Counted from the stretch's first letter, positions 26,233 to 35,681 are shown. The stretch is 43,040 nucleotides of DNA from Polynucleobacter sp. (GCA_030696845.1 JAUYRJ010000086.1:1-43040); one strand, 5' to 3'. Notes: generated by a model from the letters alone, not told the origin. Numbers and translations are program-made.

Positions 26233-26278
26233 TGGTCTTGGTCCGGTATGGGGTTGGAGTCAATCCAAGGCAAGACCA
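26233..26278. promoter_or_regulatory. Nested inverted repeat upstream of the metal efflux operon
   Basis: Outer 8-bp arms TGGTCTTG (26233-26240) and CAAGACCA (26271-26278) enclose inner arms TTGGA / TCCAA (26254-26258, 26264-26268). The repeat ends 49 bases before the start of the czcC-like gene, where a metal-responsive operator or a leader RNA structure could sit. No regulator gene is adjacent. Confidence 0.4.
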
Positions 26279-26327
26279 TTTCTTTTATTGAATGGTTTTA
26301 TTTTGAAGTTTATTTCTCAGGGTAAGT

Positions 26328-27671
26328 ATGCGTATTCGTAAATTCGGGCTGAGCGCATTTCAGCTAGTTTCCCAAGCGACTGCTTGGGTCTTATTAGCGG
26401 CTTCGCCATTTCAATCTACTTTTGCGCAAGCGCCAGATCAGAATCTTGGCAGGACACAAGCAAACCCCTCCGCGGGCGGTAAAGCATACACACTAGACGA
26501 ACTCATTCAGATTGCGCTTGAAGCCAATCCTAGGGTGCTGGCCGCACGAGACCAGGCCGCCGCCGCGGTTGGACAGCTCTCTGCGGCTAAAGCCATCCCA
26601 AACCCCCAGTTTGAGATCAACTCGGGGCAGCAGCGCTCTACAACGGGACCGCTAACAACGGGAAATGTATCCTCCTGGGCTGTTACTCAGCCGCTAGATA
26701 TGCCCTATACCCGCTTCCCTCGTGTGGATGCAGCTGAGGCCAATGCGCGGGCAGCGCAAGCAACGCGCATCGCATTTGAGGTGGAGGCGATTTCCAATGT
26801 GCAGTTACGCTTTTATGAATTACTTCGTAGAGAAGCGGAGGCGCGCGCTGCCAGCGAGGACTTAGACCTTACCAAACAGATTCGGGATCGGATGCAGCTT
26901 CGATACGATGTGGGTGAAACAGCCCGCTTCGAATTAATTCGTGCGCAAACTGAATTCTTAAACGCGCAAATCACGGCGGAGTCCAGTAAGTTGCGGATTG
27001 AGCAGGCACGCGGTTTGCTTCGCCAGACGGTCGGGCACCAGCTGCCAGCAGACTTTACCTTAGCAAAGTACGCTGAACGCAATCGCGAGTTACCTAGCCT
27101 TGAAATCCTGATGAGTGAAGTACGTAACCAAAGTCCTGAGCTACAACGCGCCAAGGCGCAAGTCGAGGCATCCGAGTCCAGGCTCAGTTTTGAAAAAAAT
27201 TCACGCCTACCGAATTTGTCCGTTAAAGCCCAGCAATACAATGACCCCAACTTTACCGATCGGCTCTACGGTTTGGTTGTCACTATTCCGATCTGGGATT
27301 TTCGGGGCGGTCAAATTGCCGAGGCAGAGGCTAATGCATCTAAAGCGCGTAATGAATTGAATGCCCAGACACAAAGCTTAGAGCAGCAAATGCAGTCGGC
27401 CTATAAGTTGTATTTAATGGCAAGTTACCAAGTCCAGATCTTGGATCAGGAAGTCGTTCAGCTCGCCGCAAGCGCCCGGCGTATCGCGGAAATTTCTTAT
27501 CGCTACGGTGAGCGAGGCATGCTGGAGTATCTCGATGCGCAAAGAACCTTCCGCGCCGCCCGAAATGATTTAATTAAAGCCCGTTTTGATCTTGCATCGA
27601 TCATCACGGAGATTCAGCGTTTACGCGCCAGCCCAGAATGGGTCGCTAAATTAGAAGGTGAGAAAAAATGA
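26328..27671 (+). CDS. czcC: TolC-family outer membrane channel of an RND metal efflux pump (CzcC-like)
   Basis: The outer membrane component of a tripartite efflux pump. The 447-residue protein has a signal peptide (about 1-34, ending near S-T-F-A-Q-A) and the repeated OEP halves: L-D-E-L-I-Q-I-A-L-E-A-N-P-R-V and a second repeat with E-I-L-M-S-E-V-R-N-Q-S-P-E-L. Long amphipathic helices form the periplasmic barrel. The stop overlaps the next start (ATGA). The gene symbol reflects gene order and similarity to the Czc type; the metal is not known. Confidence 0.85.
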   Translation: MRIRKFGLSAFQLVSQATAWVLLAASPFQSTFAQAPDQNLGRTQANPSAGGKAYTLDELIQIALEANPRVLAARDQAAAAVGQLSAAKAIPNPQFEINSGQQRSTTGPLTTGNVSSWAVTQPLDMPYTRFPRVDAAEANARAAQATRIAFEVEAISNVQLRFYELLRREAEARAASEDLDLTKQIRDRMQLRYDVGETARFELIRAQTEFLNAQITAESSKLRIEQARGLLRQTVGHQLPADFTLAKYAERNRELPSLEILMSEVRNQSPELQRAKAQVEASESRLSFEKNSRLPNLSVKAQQYNDPNFTDRLYGLVVTIPIWDFRGGQIAEAEANASKARNELNAQTQSLEQQMQSAYKLYLMASYQVQILDQEVVQLAASARRIAEISYRYGERGMLEYLDAQRTFRAARNDLIKARFDLASIITEIQRLRASPEWVAKLEGEKK

Positions 27672-29014
27672 ATCCCCAGTTACTGATCCTTCTCAAAAAA
27701 ATGAGAGACCAGTTGATTGTTTATAAAAATCAACTGCTGCAATTGGCGAAAGAGGGTTTAGAAAACATTCAAGCCACCCAGAAGCAGTTGTATGGTCAGG
27801 CTTTTGCTTGGTTATCGACCCGCGCGCCCACCTTAACCGACACCTATTTGCAGGCGCCGCAGTGGTTTAAAAAAGGATTATTTGTTCTACCTTGGCTCGT
27901 ACTATTTTTAGCTACGCTCAATTACTTTGATGTATTTGATCCCAGGCCCAGCATTAAGTCAGTGCAAGATCCCAATACCGTGTATGTGAATGAAGATCTG
28001 CGTAGTTTGATCAAAGATGGCAAGGTTGAAAAAGGCCAATTCACGGAAGAGGTTCGAGTTTCGGGCCGCATTGACTTTAATGAATCCTTTTTAGCGCGTA
28101 TTGGCGCTAACGTGACTGGGCGCGTATCAGAGATTTTGGGTTTTCCGGGGCAAATGGTCAAGCAAGGCGATTTATTGGCAAAAATCACCTCTACCGAGTT
28201 AACTCAATCTCAATTGGCGTATTTGCAAGCGAGAAGCGCAAGTCAACTTGCCGATCAAGCCGCCAATCGGGCGCGTATTTTGTACAAAGAGGATGTGATT
28301 GCGTTAGCTGAATTGCAGAGACGCGAAGCCGAAGCAAGCAGTGCTAAGGCCGAGTTTGGCGCTGCCAATGACCAATTACGTGTTCAGGGTATGGACCAAA
28401 AGAGTATCGATCGCCTAGCGAAAACAGGCGTGATTGAGTCGATTAATAATGTATTGGCAACCATTCCCGGAGAAATCGTTGAACGCAAAATTACCAAGGG
28501 TCAGGTAGTTCAACCGGCCGACGCCTTATTTACGATAGCAGATTTGGATGCCCTTTGGGCGGTAGCCGAGGTGCCAGAGAGCGCTGCGTACCTGATTCGC
28601 AAAGGACAAAAATCTTCCATCATCGTTCCTGCTTTGCGCAATCAAGCCATTGAAGGGGTGATCTCTCATGTGGACTCGATTGTTAATCCACAAACCCGTA
28701 CCGTGGTGGTGCGAATGGATGTATCCAATCAAAGTGGTCAAGTGAAGCCTGGGATGTTAGCAACCATGCTGATTGATAGTCAGCCCAGCGAAAAGTTGTT
28801 GGTACCGCTGGAAGCAATTGTTCGCGAGGATAACCATGATTATGTTTACGTTCGCGAGGATGAGGAGCGGTATCGCATGGTGATGGTTAAGTTAGGCCCT
28901 GAAGGTAAAGGGGTTAAGCCGGTAATTTCGGGCTTAAAAGAAGGGGATGAGATCGTGATTCAGGGCGCCTATCACCTTAATACTGAGCGCAAAAAACAGC
29001 TTGCCGGAGGTTAA
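27668..29014 (+). CDS. czcB: RND efflux periplasmic adaptor subunit (CzcB-like)
   Basis: The membrane fusion protein of the pump. Of 448 residues, about the first 75 form a charged, helical N-terminal extension, followed by a single membrane span (about 70-86: L-F-V-L-P-W-L-V-L-F-L). The adaptor core then follows: F-L-A-R-I-G-A-N-V-T-G-R-V-S-E-I near 128, a coiled-coil hairpin, I-P-G-E-I-V-E-R-K-I-T-K-G-Q-V, and the beta-barrel domain. Most adaptors start directly with a signal peptide or anchor, so the extension is odd. The start could be later than annotated, but the overlap with czcC supports it. Confidence 0.85.
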   Translation: MNPQLLILLKKMRDQLIVYKNQLLQLAKEGLENIQATQKQLYGQAFAWLSTRAPTLTDTYLQAPQWFKKGLFVLPWLVLFLATLNYFDVFDPRPSIKSVQDPNTVYVNEDLRSLIKDGKVEKGQFTEEVRVSGRIDFNESFLARIGANVTGRVSEILGFPGQMVKQGDLLAKITSTELTQSQLAYLQARSASQLADQAANRARILYKEDVIALAELQRREAEASSAKAEFGAANDQLRVQGMDQKSIDRLAKTGVIESINNVLATIPGEIVERKITKGQVVQPADALFTIADLDALWAVAEVPESAAYLIRKGQKSSIIVPALRNQAIEGVISHVDSIVNPQTRTVVVRMDVSNQSGQVKPGMLATMLIDSQPSEKLLVPLEAIVREDNHDYVYVREDEERYRMVMVKLGPEGKGVKPVISGLKEGDEIVIQGAYHLNTERKKQLAGG

Positions 29015-29067
29015 GGACCTCCTTAGCTCATCTATAACTCCTTGCTTGATCAAAATACACTCCAATC

Positions 29068-32000
29068 ATGATTGAAAAAGTCGTCCGCATTGCCCTACAG
29101 CAGCGTCTCCTAGTGCTGATCTTGGCGGTAGTCATGCTGATCGCGGGCCTGATTGCAACAAAACGACTCTCAGTGGATGCGTTTCCGGATGTAACGAATG
29201 TTCAGGTTCAAATTGCCAGCGAGGCGCCTGGGCGATCCCCTGAAGAGGTGGAGCGTTTTGTAACCATCCCCATTGAGCTGAGTATGACTGGCTTACCTGG
29301 TCTAGTGGAGATGCGTTCATTGAATCGAAATGGCATCTCGATTGTCACCTTGGTATTTACTGAAAAAACCGATGTGTTTTTCGCTAGGCAGTTGGTTTTG
29401 GAGCGTTTGATTGAGGCGGGCTCCAGAATGCCAATCGGCGTCACACCAGTATTGGCTCCGTTATCCACTGGACTCGGAGAGGTATATCAATACACCATTA
29501 ATCACCCGACCGATGGCAATAAAGAGCTCAGTGTTGGCGAATTGGAAGATCGGCGCACTATTCAGGATTGGATTGTGCGGCCGATGCTACGCTCAGTACC
29601 GGGCGTTGCTGAAATTAATACGCAGGGTGGCTATGCCAAGGAATACCAGGTCTTGGTTAACCCTGAGCGCTTGCGTCACTATCAAGTGAGTCTGCGAGAC
29701 GTATACGAAGCTTTAGCCCGCAATAATGCCAACACGGGCGGCGGACAGTTACCCACGTACTCCGAGCGTTACCTGATTCGGGGAGTTGGTTTGGTGGCTA
29801 AACCCGAGGATATTGAGAAAATTATTCTTAAGGAGGTCAAGGGTACGCCTGTATACGTTAAGAATGTGGCGGATGTCACGATTGGCAGCGAGGTACGTCA
29901 GGGTGCGGCGATTTTAAATGGCACTACCGAGAGCGTAGCTGGAATTATTCAGATGATTCGGGGGGGTAACGCCCGAGAGGTGGTGAGCCGAATTAAGCTC
30001 AAGGTGCGGCAAATCAACGAAGCCAAACTATTGCCGGATGGCCTGCAAATTATTCCGTTTTACGATCGAACTGATTTAATTGATGCCGCGATGTTTAATG
30101 TGGCCAAGGTTCTAATCGAAGGTATTATTTTGGTGATCGTATTGCTCTTCTTGTTCCTGGGGGATGTGCGATCTTCGATTATCGTAGTGGCAACGCTCAT
30201 ACTGACGCCACTGCTCACTTTTTTAGTGATGAACCGCTATGGCATCTCGGCAAACTTAATGTCCCTTGGCGGTCTAGCCATCGCGGTTGGCATCATGGTC
30301 GATGGCTCGGTCGTAGTGGTTGAGAATACCTTTGCCAAGCTGGGTGAGCGTCTCAAGTCCGGTGAATCCAAAAACCGGATTATCTTGGAGGCCGCAACCG
30401 AAGTCGGCAAGCCCGTCTTGTTTGGTGTTGGCATCATTATTTTGGTATTTATGCCTTTGTTGTCGCTCGAGGGAATGGAGGGCAAGATGTTTGCGCCCAT
30501 GGCCATCACCATTGCGATCGCGTTGACCATCTCCTTAATCTTATCCTTTACGCTTTCGCCAGTGCTGTGCTCCTACATTCTCAAGGGAGGTGGCGAAGAA
30601 GATACGCGTATCGTCAAGACCTTGAGAACGCCCTATACCAAATGGCTTCACTGGTGTTTAGAAAATCCCAAATTGGTTGTAAAGCGCGCGATTATTTTAT
30701 TGTTATCGAGCTTTGTCGCGTTTGCGATGCTCGGTAAATCCTTTATTCCCGTTATGCAAGAAGGCTCCATTACGCCATTGATTGCGAAGTCGCCGAATAT
30801 CTCCTTAGATGAATCAATTAAGCTCGAGTTTGAGGCGATGAAGCGCATCATGACTGTGCCGGGGGTTGAGCGGGTAGTTTCACGTTTAGGTCGCGGAGAG
30901 TCGCCAGCCGATCCGGGGCAGCCATTTGAATCCGATCCGATTGTGACCTTGAAGCCTTTGGGGGATCGTGACCTGAGTCAAGAGGAAATTGCGAATCAAA
31001 TTCGAGAGAAATTGAAAACATTACCCGGAGTAGAGCTCTCGATTTCGCAGCCGATTGCGGCGCGCGTGGATGAGATGGTCTCGGGCGTGCGTTCTCAAGT
31101 GGCGATTAAGATTTTTGGAGAAGAGCTAACTGAGCTGAAAAAAATCGGCGGTCAGATTAGTCAAGTTTTAAGTAATATGAAAGGCAGTACCGACTTGCGG
31201 GTGGAGCAGGCTTCCGGTCAGAACTATTTAAACATCAAGATTGATCGCGATGCGATTGCTCGCTATGGCATCAATGTATCGGATGTCAATGAAGTCATTG
31301 AAACAGCGATTGGCGGCAAGCAGGCTTCGATTGTCTATGAGGGCGAGCGGCGTTTCCCCTTGATGCTGCGTTACCCTGCGCCATATCGAGATAATGTTCA
31401 AGCCATTTCAGAAATCATTTTGCATTCTCCCAACGGGGCTCAAGTATTGCTGCGCGACTTAGCTGATATTAGCTTGATCGATGGCCCCGCCCAAATCTCC
31501 CGGGAAAGCGGTAAGCGCCGATTAGTTATTGGTGTCAACGTAGAGGGACGCGACTTGGGTGGTTTTGTAAAAGAGGCTCAAGAACAAATCGCCAAAAAAG
31601 TGGATTTACCGGAAGGGTACACCTTGCAGTGGGGTGGTCAGTTTGAGAACATGGAGCGTGCAATGGCGCGTTTGATGATCATCATTCCAATTACCATTGC
31701 CGCTATTTTCTTCCTCTTGTTTATGCTGTTTAACTCGATTCGTTTGGCTGGACTGATTATTTTAGTTTTACCATTCGCTTCGATTGGGGGGATCTTTGGA
31801 CTTCTCATCAGCGGCGAATACCTCTCGGTGCCAGCAGCGGTTGGGTTTATTAACCTGTGGGGTATCGCGGTCTTAAATGGTGTTGTGTTGATTTCCTTTA
31901 TTAAGCAATTGCGGGAAGAGGGGTATTCCATGCAAGAGGCTTTGGTCGAGGGTTGTGGCCACCGCTTTAGGCCTGTCATGATGACAGCTTCTGTGGCGAT

Positions 32001-32163
32001 GCTTGCCTTGGTGCCCATGTTATTTTCCGGTGGACCGGGTTCGGAAGTGACCAGACCACTTGCTATTGTGGTAATTTCAGGTTTAATTACCTCTACCGCA
32101 CTCACCTTGTTGGTGTTGCCGGTGCTGTACCGTTCATTTGAAGAAAAAGAGATTGAAGCATGA
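29068..32163 (+). CDS. czcA: Heavy-metal efflux RND permease (CzcA/HME type)
   Basis: The inner-membrane proton-driven pump of the tripartite system. The 1031 residues have the RND topology: two groups of membrane spans and two large periplasmic loops. The TM4 motif G-I-M-V-D-G-S-V-V-V-V-E-N (about residues 409-421) carries the proton-relay acidic residues of the HME subgroup. The metal (Co, Zn, Cd, Ni or Cu/Ag) cannot be assigned from sequence alone. The last codon overlaps the PII-like gene start by ATGA. Confidence 0.9.
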   Translation: MIEKVVRIALQQRLLVLILAVVMLIAGLIATKRLSVDAFPDVTNVQVQIASEAPGRSPEEVERFVTIPIELSMTGLPGLVEMRSLNRNGISIVTLVFTEKTDVFFARQLVLERLIEAGSRMPIGVTPVLAPLSTGLGEVYQYTINHPTDGNKELSVGELEDRRTIQDWIVRPMLRSVPGVAEINTQGGYAKEYQVLVNPERLRHYQVSLRDVYEALARNNANTGGGQLPTYSERYLIRGVGLVAKPEDIEKIILKEVKGTPVYVKNVADVTIGSEVRQGAAILNGTTESVAGIIQMIRGGNAREVVSRIKLKVRQINEAKLLPDGLQIIPFYDRTDLIDAAMFNVAKVLIEGIILVIVLLFLFLGDVRSSIIVVATLILTPLLTFLVMNRYGISANLMSLGGLAIAVGIMVDGSVVVVENTFAKLGERLKSGESKNRIILEAATEVGKPVLFGVGIIILVFMPLLSLEGMEGKMFAPMAITIAIALTISLILSFTLSPVLCSYILKGGGEEDTRIVKTLRTPYTKWLHWCLENPKLVVKRAIILLLSSFVAFAMLGKSFIPVMQEGSITPLIAKSPNISLDESIKLEFEAMKRIMTVPGVERVVSRLGRGESPADPGQPFESDPIVTLKPLGDRDLSQEEIANQIREKLKTLPGVELSISQPIAARVDEMVSGVRSQVAIKIFGEELTELKKIGGQISQVLSNMKGSTDLRVEQASGQNYLNIKIDRDAIARYGINVSDVNEVIETAIGGKQASIVYEGERRFPLMLRYPAPYRDNVQAISEIILHSPNGAQVLLRDLADISLIDGPAQISRESGKRRLVIGVNVEGRDLGGFVKEAQEQIAKKVDLPEGYTLQWGGQFENMERAMARLMIIIPITIAAIFFLLFMLFNSIRLAGLIILVLPFASIGGIFGLLISGEYLSVPAAVGFINLWGIAVLNGVVLISFIKQLREEGYSMQEALVEGCGHRFRPVMMTASVAMLALVPMLFSGGPGSEVTRPLAIVVISGLITSTALTLLVLPVLYRSFEEKEIEA

Positions 32164-32489
32164 CCGAAATTAAAGCCGTTTTTCGTCCAGGCAGATTGCC
32201 TGCCTTACGCAATGCGCTAATGGATACACCCGGCTTTCCTGGCATGACCGTCACCAAGGTGGAGGGTTGTAGTGCTCCGGGAACTACAGGTAAGTCAACT
32301 ATTAAGGAAGAATTAACCGATTATTCGGCTAAAGTGCGTATCGAGATCGTATGTAGCGATGATGTTGCTGATCGACTAATGGACCGGATCGTGGAGGTAT
32401 GCCAGACTGGTCAGGTAGGCGATGGGGTCGTCTGGAAAACCGACGTCGATAAAGTATTCTTTATTGCCAAAAACTACGGAGCCAAGTAG
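32160..32489 (+). CDS. PII-like protein linked to metal efflux (PII-NG type)
   Basis: A 109-residue ferredoxin-like fold protein of the PII superfamily: I-K-A-V-F-R-P-G-R-L-P-A-L-R-N-A-L near the start and Q-T-G-Q-V-G-D-G-V-V-W later. The T-loop is short and lacks the usual uridylylated Tyr. PII-like proteins of this type (called PII-NG) are found beside CusABC/CzcABC pumps. It may sense a small ligand and modulate the pump or its synthesis; that is not shown. Its start overlaps czcA (ATGA), and a strong terminator follows. Confidence 0.82.
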   Translation: MTEIKAVFRPGRLPALRNALMDTPGFPGMTVTKVEGCSAPGTTGKSTIKEELTDYSAKVRIEIVCSDDVADRLMDRIVEVCQTGQVGDGVVWKTDVDKVFFIAKNYGAK

Positions 32490-32517
32490 GCATTCGTAGT
32501 GATTTTGAAAGAAAAAA

Positions 32518-32541
32518 GCCTCGCTGTTGCGAGGCTTTTTT
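32518..32541 (+). terminator. Rho-independent terminator of the efflux operon
   Basis: A perfect 7-bp stem GCCTCGC / GCGAGGC with a TGTT loop and six T, 29 bases after the PII-like gene. An A-run on the left gives the reverse strand a T-run too, so it can also serve the leftward universal stress gene. Confidence 0.9.
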
Positions 32542-32571
32542 ATGCGGCGCGAACCGCTTTGCAGCTTAAGA

Positions 32572-32997
32572 TTACTTCACGAGAACTACAGGCTGCTTTG
32601 CGCCAGAAACGATTTTCTGCGCTATCGAACCCATGATCATATCCACGAACCCACTGCGACCTTTGGAGCCCATCACAATCATGTCGAACTTCTCTTTATT
32701 GGCCAAATCAATAATTTCTTGTGCGACATTACCACGTTTAATCACCATGGAATGCTTGATGCCAGCTGTGTCCAATGCTTTTTGCGCTGGCTTTAATTCT
32801 TTTTCACTGATTTCGCGTAAATAGTCGTCAACAACACTTTTGGCAACAAATTGCTTTACATGATTCAGGCCCACATCGTCATGCACATTAATTAAGGTAA
32901 CCGAGCACTTGCTTTTCATCTCCGCAGATAGCTTGGCAACGTATTTGCAAGCGTTAATGGAGGATTTTGATCCGTCTACTGGTAACAATATTTTCAT
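32572..32997 (-). CDS. Universal stress protein (UspA family)
   Basis: A 141-residue cytosolic protein. K-I-L-L-P-V-D-G-S-K-S-S near the N-terminus and the ATP-binding loop G-S-K-G-R-S-G-F-V-D-M-I-M-G-S near residues 110-124 (G-x2-G-x9-G-S pattern) put it in the nucleotide-binding Usp group. It probably acts in stress adaptation; the trigger is unknown. A clear ribosome binding site (AAGGAG) precedes the ATG. Confidence 0.9.
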   Translation of the reverse strand: MKILLPVDGSKSSINACKYVAKLSAEMKSKCSVTLINVHDDVGLNHVKQFVAKSVVDDYLREISEKELKPAQKALDTAGIKHSMVIKRGNVAQEIIDLANKEKFDMIVMGSKGRSGFVDMIMGSIAQKIVSGAKQPVVLVK

Positions 32998-33153
32998 ACT
33001 TTCTCCTTAGGAATTATCGTTTGTTGTATTTATAGTAAAAGCGTATTAATAGAGTTTAGCATCCCACGACACTAGCATTTTTAATGAAAATGACCGGCTT
33101 GCGATTGATATGAATCAAAAAAAGACCTAATTTAATGAATTTATTGGGTGGGC

Positions 33154-33684
33154 TTATTTCACTAAAGCCAACACCGTTTTAAATGCCGGATGCTGGCAGC
33201 TTTTTAGCCATTCAAACGCTAGCATTTCGACGGTTTTAAGGCTGGCACCCGCGTCTTTCAGGCGCAGGCTTCCGATGGTTTTATCGAGCGGCTGACGTGA
33301 GCCAACCGCATCAAGAGCGATGTGAACGGCATAACCATGATCTATTAGGCCTAGCGCAGTTTGCATTAAGCAGACATGCGCCTCACAACCGACCAAGATT
33401 AATTGCTTACGATCTTTGGGGATATACCGTATCAGATCATCGCTGCAGGCATCAAAGTGCTGCTTAATTAAGGTTGAGCTGCAAAGGGCTTTTAGGTCGG
33501 GGTGATTTTCACCAAGGCCGGCCGGATTTTGTTCGGTGCCTAAAATGGGGATTTCCAAGGCCTGGGCGATTCGAGCTAAGCGCACGCATTGATTGAGTAC
33601 CGTAATATGGTCGTCAATGGCCGGCATTAGTTTGGATTGCATATCCACGATGATGAGTACAGACTGATCGGGTGAAATGAGCAT
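33154..33684 (-). CDS. Isochorismatase-like cysteine hydrolase
   Basis: A 176-residue hydrolase with V-L-I-I-V-D-M-Q near residue 9 (catalytic Asp) and V-G-C-E-A-H-V-C-L-M-Q-T-A near residue 100, which contains the nucleophilic Cys of the family. The substrate class (amide or related) is not determined. It is monocistronic and divergent from the dienelactone hydrolase gene. Confidence 0.88.
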   Translation of the reverse strand: MLISPDQSVLIIVDMQSKLMPAIDDHITVLNQCVRLARIAQALEIPILGTEQNPAGLGENHPDLKALCSSTLIKQHFDACSDDLIRYIPKDRKQLILVGCEAHVCLMQTALGLIDHGYAVHIALDAVGSRQPLDKTIGSLRLKDAGASLKTVEMLAFEWLKSCQHPAFKTVLALVK

Positions 33685-33762
33685 GGAGACGGTGCCTGGT
33701 TATGGTAATTTAATACGGACGCTTTCATTCTATCGCTACAAATACATAAGAGGTATATCGAA

Positions 33763-34455
33763 ATGGGTTCAATGATTCAATATGTACGGCCAGATGATCA
33801 ATCCGTCAATGCCTACTTGGCCGAGCCGCAGGCTGGATCCGGCGCTCCAGGGCTTGTCGTGATTCAGGAATGGTGGGGGCTTGATCAGCAAATTAAAGAC
33901 GTAGCCGATCAGTTGGCCCAATCGGGTTACCGCGCTTTAGTGCCGGATTTATACCGTGGCAAACTCGCCTTGGAAGCCAAAGAGGCGGAGCATTTGATGG
34001 GCGACCTCAATTTCGGCGAGGTGGCGGGCCAGGATATTCGGGGTGCGGTTTTGCACCTCAAGAAAACCGGTAGTCCCGCAGTCGGGGTGACCGGGTTTTG
34101 TATGGGCGGCGCTCTCACTCTATTATCGGCAGTGCACGTACCCGAAGCCGATGCCAGTGTGGTTTGGTATGGATATCCGCCGCTTGAATACATAGATGCG
34201 ACAGCGATTAAAAAACCCATCATGGGGCACTGGGCATTGCACGATGCATTTTTCCCGATTGCCGGGGTTGATCAGTTAGAGGCGAGTTTTACAGCGGCGC
34301 ATGTGCCGTTTGAGTTTCATCGTTACGATGCTAAACACGCGTTTACTAATCCCGAGTCTGATAGCAGGCATATGCCGCCATTGCAATATAACCCTGAGGC
34401 GAGCAAAAAAGCATGGCAACGCACCCATGCGTTTTTAAAGATGCACCTCGGTTAG
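33763..34455 (+). CDS. Dienelactone hydrolase family protein
   Basis: A 230-residue alpha/beta hydrolase. The nucleophile motif is G-F-C-M-G-G near residue 111; the catalytic Asp and His lie in W-A-L-H-D-A-F-F and the D-A-K-H-A-F segment. This Cys-Asp-His triad is typical of dienelactone hydrolases. The substrate here is unknown, and there is no aromatic degradation pathway nearby. The end overlaps the end of the LrgB gene by 4 bases, tail to tail. Confidence 0.88.
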   Translation: MGSMIQYVRPDDQSVNAYLAEPQAGSGAPGLVVIQEWWGLDQQIKDVADQLAQSGYRALVPDLYRGKLALEAKEAEHLMGDLNFGEVAGQDIRGAVLHLKKTGSPAVGVTGFCMGGALTLLSAVHVPEADASVVWYGYPPLEYIDATAIKKPIMGHWALHDAFFPIAGVDQLEASFTAAHVPFEFHRYDAKHAFTNPESDSRHMPPLQYNPEASKKAWQRTHAFLKMHLG

Positions 34456-35180
34456 CGGTTGATCAGGTGAAAGATCCAGGGGATGGCAATGGCGCCTAAT
34501 ATGCCGTGCATCCCCATCGCCAAGCTAGCGTAGGCTCCTGCTTCTGGACTAACGCTAAACGCCCGCGATGCGCCAATGCCATGGGAGGCAACACCAATCG
34601 CGAAGCCGCGCTGCCACCAGGATTTCATGCCGAGAAAATCCAAAATAAAACGCGCCAGAATAGCGCCTAAGATGCCGGTAACTACGGCAAATACCGCAGT
34701 CAGTGTGGGTGAAATTCCGATTTGCTCCGCAATACCCATTGCAATTGGGGCGGTAACCGACTTGGAATACAGGCCGCCTACCAGCATCTTATCCACCCCC
34801 AAGAGGGTGGCGATTCCAACAGCGCTAGCAATGGAAACGAGGCCGCCACATACCAGTGAAATGAGCAGAGGCAATGCACGACTTTGCAGGTGCTGAATGC
34901 CGCGGTAAATTGGAATAGCCAAGGAAACGGTAGCAGAGCCCAGTAAAAAATGCACAAATTGCGCACCCTCAAAATAAGTTGCGTAGGGCATTTGGATCAC
35001 CTCAATGATCACGGAAACTAAAATTACTGCGATCGCAACGGGATTGGCCAATGGATTTTGCGCACTGCGCTGATAAAGCCAAAGGCCGATTTGATAGGCT
35101 GCCAAGGTAATAAATAAGGCAATCAGCGGGCTACCAGAGAGGTAGACCCAAATCTCGACGATGGAGTGTTCCTTATTCAT
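34452..35180 (-). CDS. LrgB/CidB family membrane protein
   Basis: A 242-residue protein with about seven hydrophobic spans and the LrgB signature A-P-I-A-M-G-I-A-E-Q-I-G and A-S-H-G-I-G-A-S-R-A. In Staphylococcus, LrgA/LrgB and CidA/CidB modulate cell lysis; in other bacteria homologues take part in glycolate or pyruvate export. The role here is unknown. Its start overlaps the LrgA gene by 8 bases. Confidence 0.88.
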   Translation of the reverse strand: MNKEHSIVEIWVYLSGSPLIALFITLAAYQIGLWLYQRSAQNPLANPVAIAVILVSVIIEVIQMPYATYFEGAQFVHFLLGSATVSLAIPIYRGIQHLQSRALPLLISLVCGGLVSIASAVGIATLLGVDKMLVGGLYSKSVTAPIAMGIAEQIGISPTLTAVFAVVTGILGAILARFILDFLGMKSWWQRGFAIGVASHGIGASRAFSVSPEAGAYASLAMGMHGILGAIAIPWIFHLINR

Positions 35181-35523
35181 CCGCTTTGCGATTGCCGCTC
35201 AGGATTTTCAGAATGATCGCGCTGCTTGCGATCGTGAGAACAACACTAATCACGAGCGCGGCAATGAGCGCGCCAGCATGCTCCTTTAATTGCGGCAGAA
35301 AAAGCACCACACCCACTGCTGCGGGGACAAACAATAAACCCAGGTACTGACTAAAGCCATCGGCCACCAACGCCAAGGAGGGGTTTAAATTGCCGCGCAA
35401 CATCAGCCAAGCCAGCAGAAGGACTAGACCAATCACCGGGCCAGGCAATCCAGTTAGCACGAACTTGGAGATCAGCTCACCTAGGCCTTGAAATAGCAGT
35501 ATTTGAACTAATCCAGCGATCAT
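35173..35523 (-). CDS. LrgA/CidA family membrane protein
   Basis: A 116-residue holin-like protein with four membrane spans and the motif L-P-G-P-V-I-G-L-V-L-L near residues 27-37. It is the first gene of an LrgA-LrgB pair, overlapping LrgB by 8 bases, and divergent from the SOUL gene. No LytR- or LysR-type regulator is next to it. Confidence 0.85.
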   Translation of the reverse strand: MIAGLVQILLFQGLGELISKFVLTGLPGPVIGLVLLLAWLMLRGNLNPSLALVADGFSQYLGLLFVPAAVGVVLFLPQLKEHAGALIAALVISVVLTIASSAIILKILSGNRKADE

Positions 35524-35681
35524 TTATGAAGTTTAAGGGGAATTACGCCATGACATAAAATAAAACCAAGGTATTGGGTCGGACTCTGTTCATAATGAAC
35601 TACTCATTACCGCTAATACCAATGCATCTGATCAAGATTACGGGGCTATGGCGGGAGGCGCAAACGGGAGGCGGTATTCAC

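Noticed and set aside
25934-26341. 135-codon open frame overlapping icd and czcC
   Set aside because: Composition is unlike a protein (Phe/Leu/Ser-rich), it overlaps both real genes, and it covers a terminator and a nested inverted repeat.
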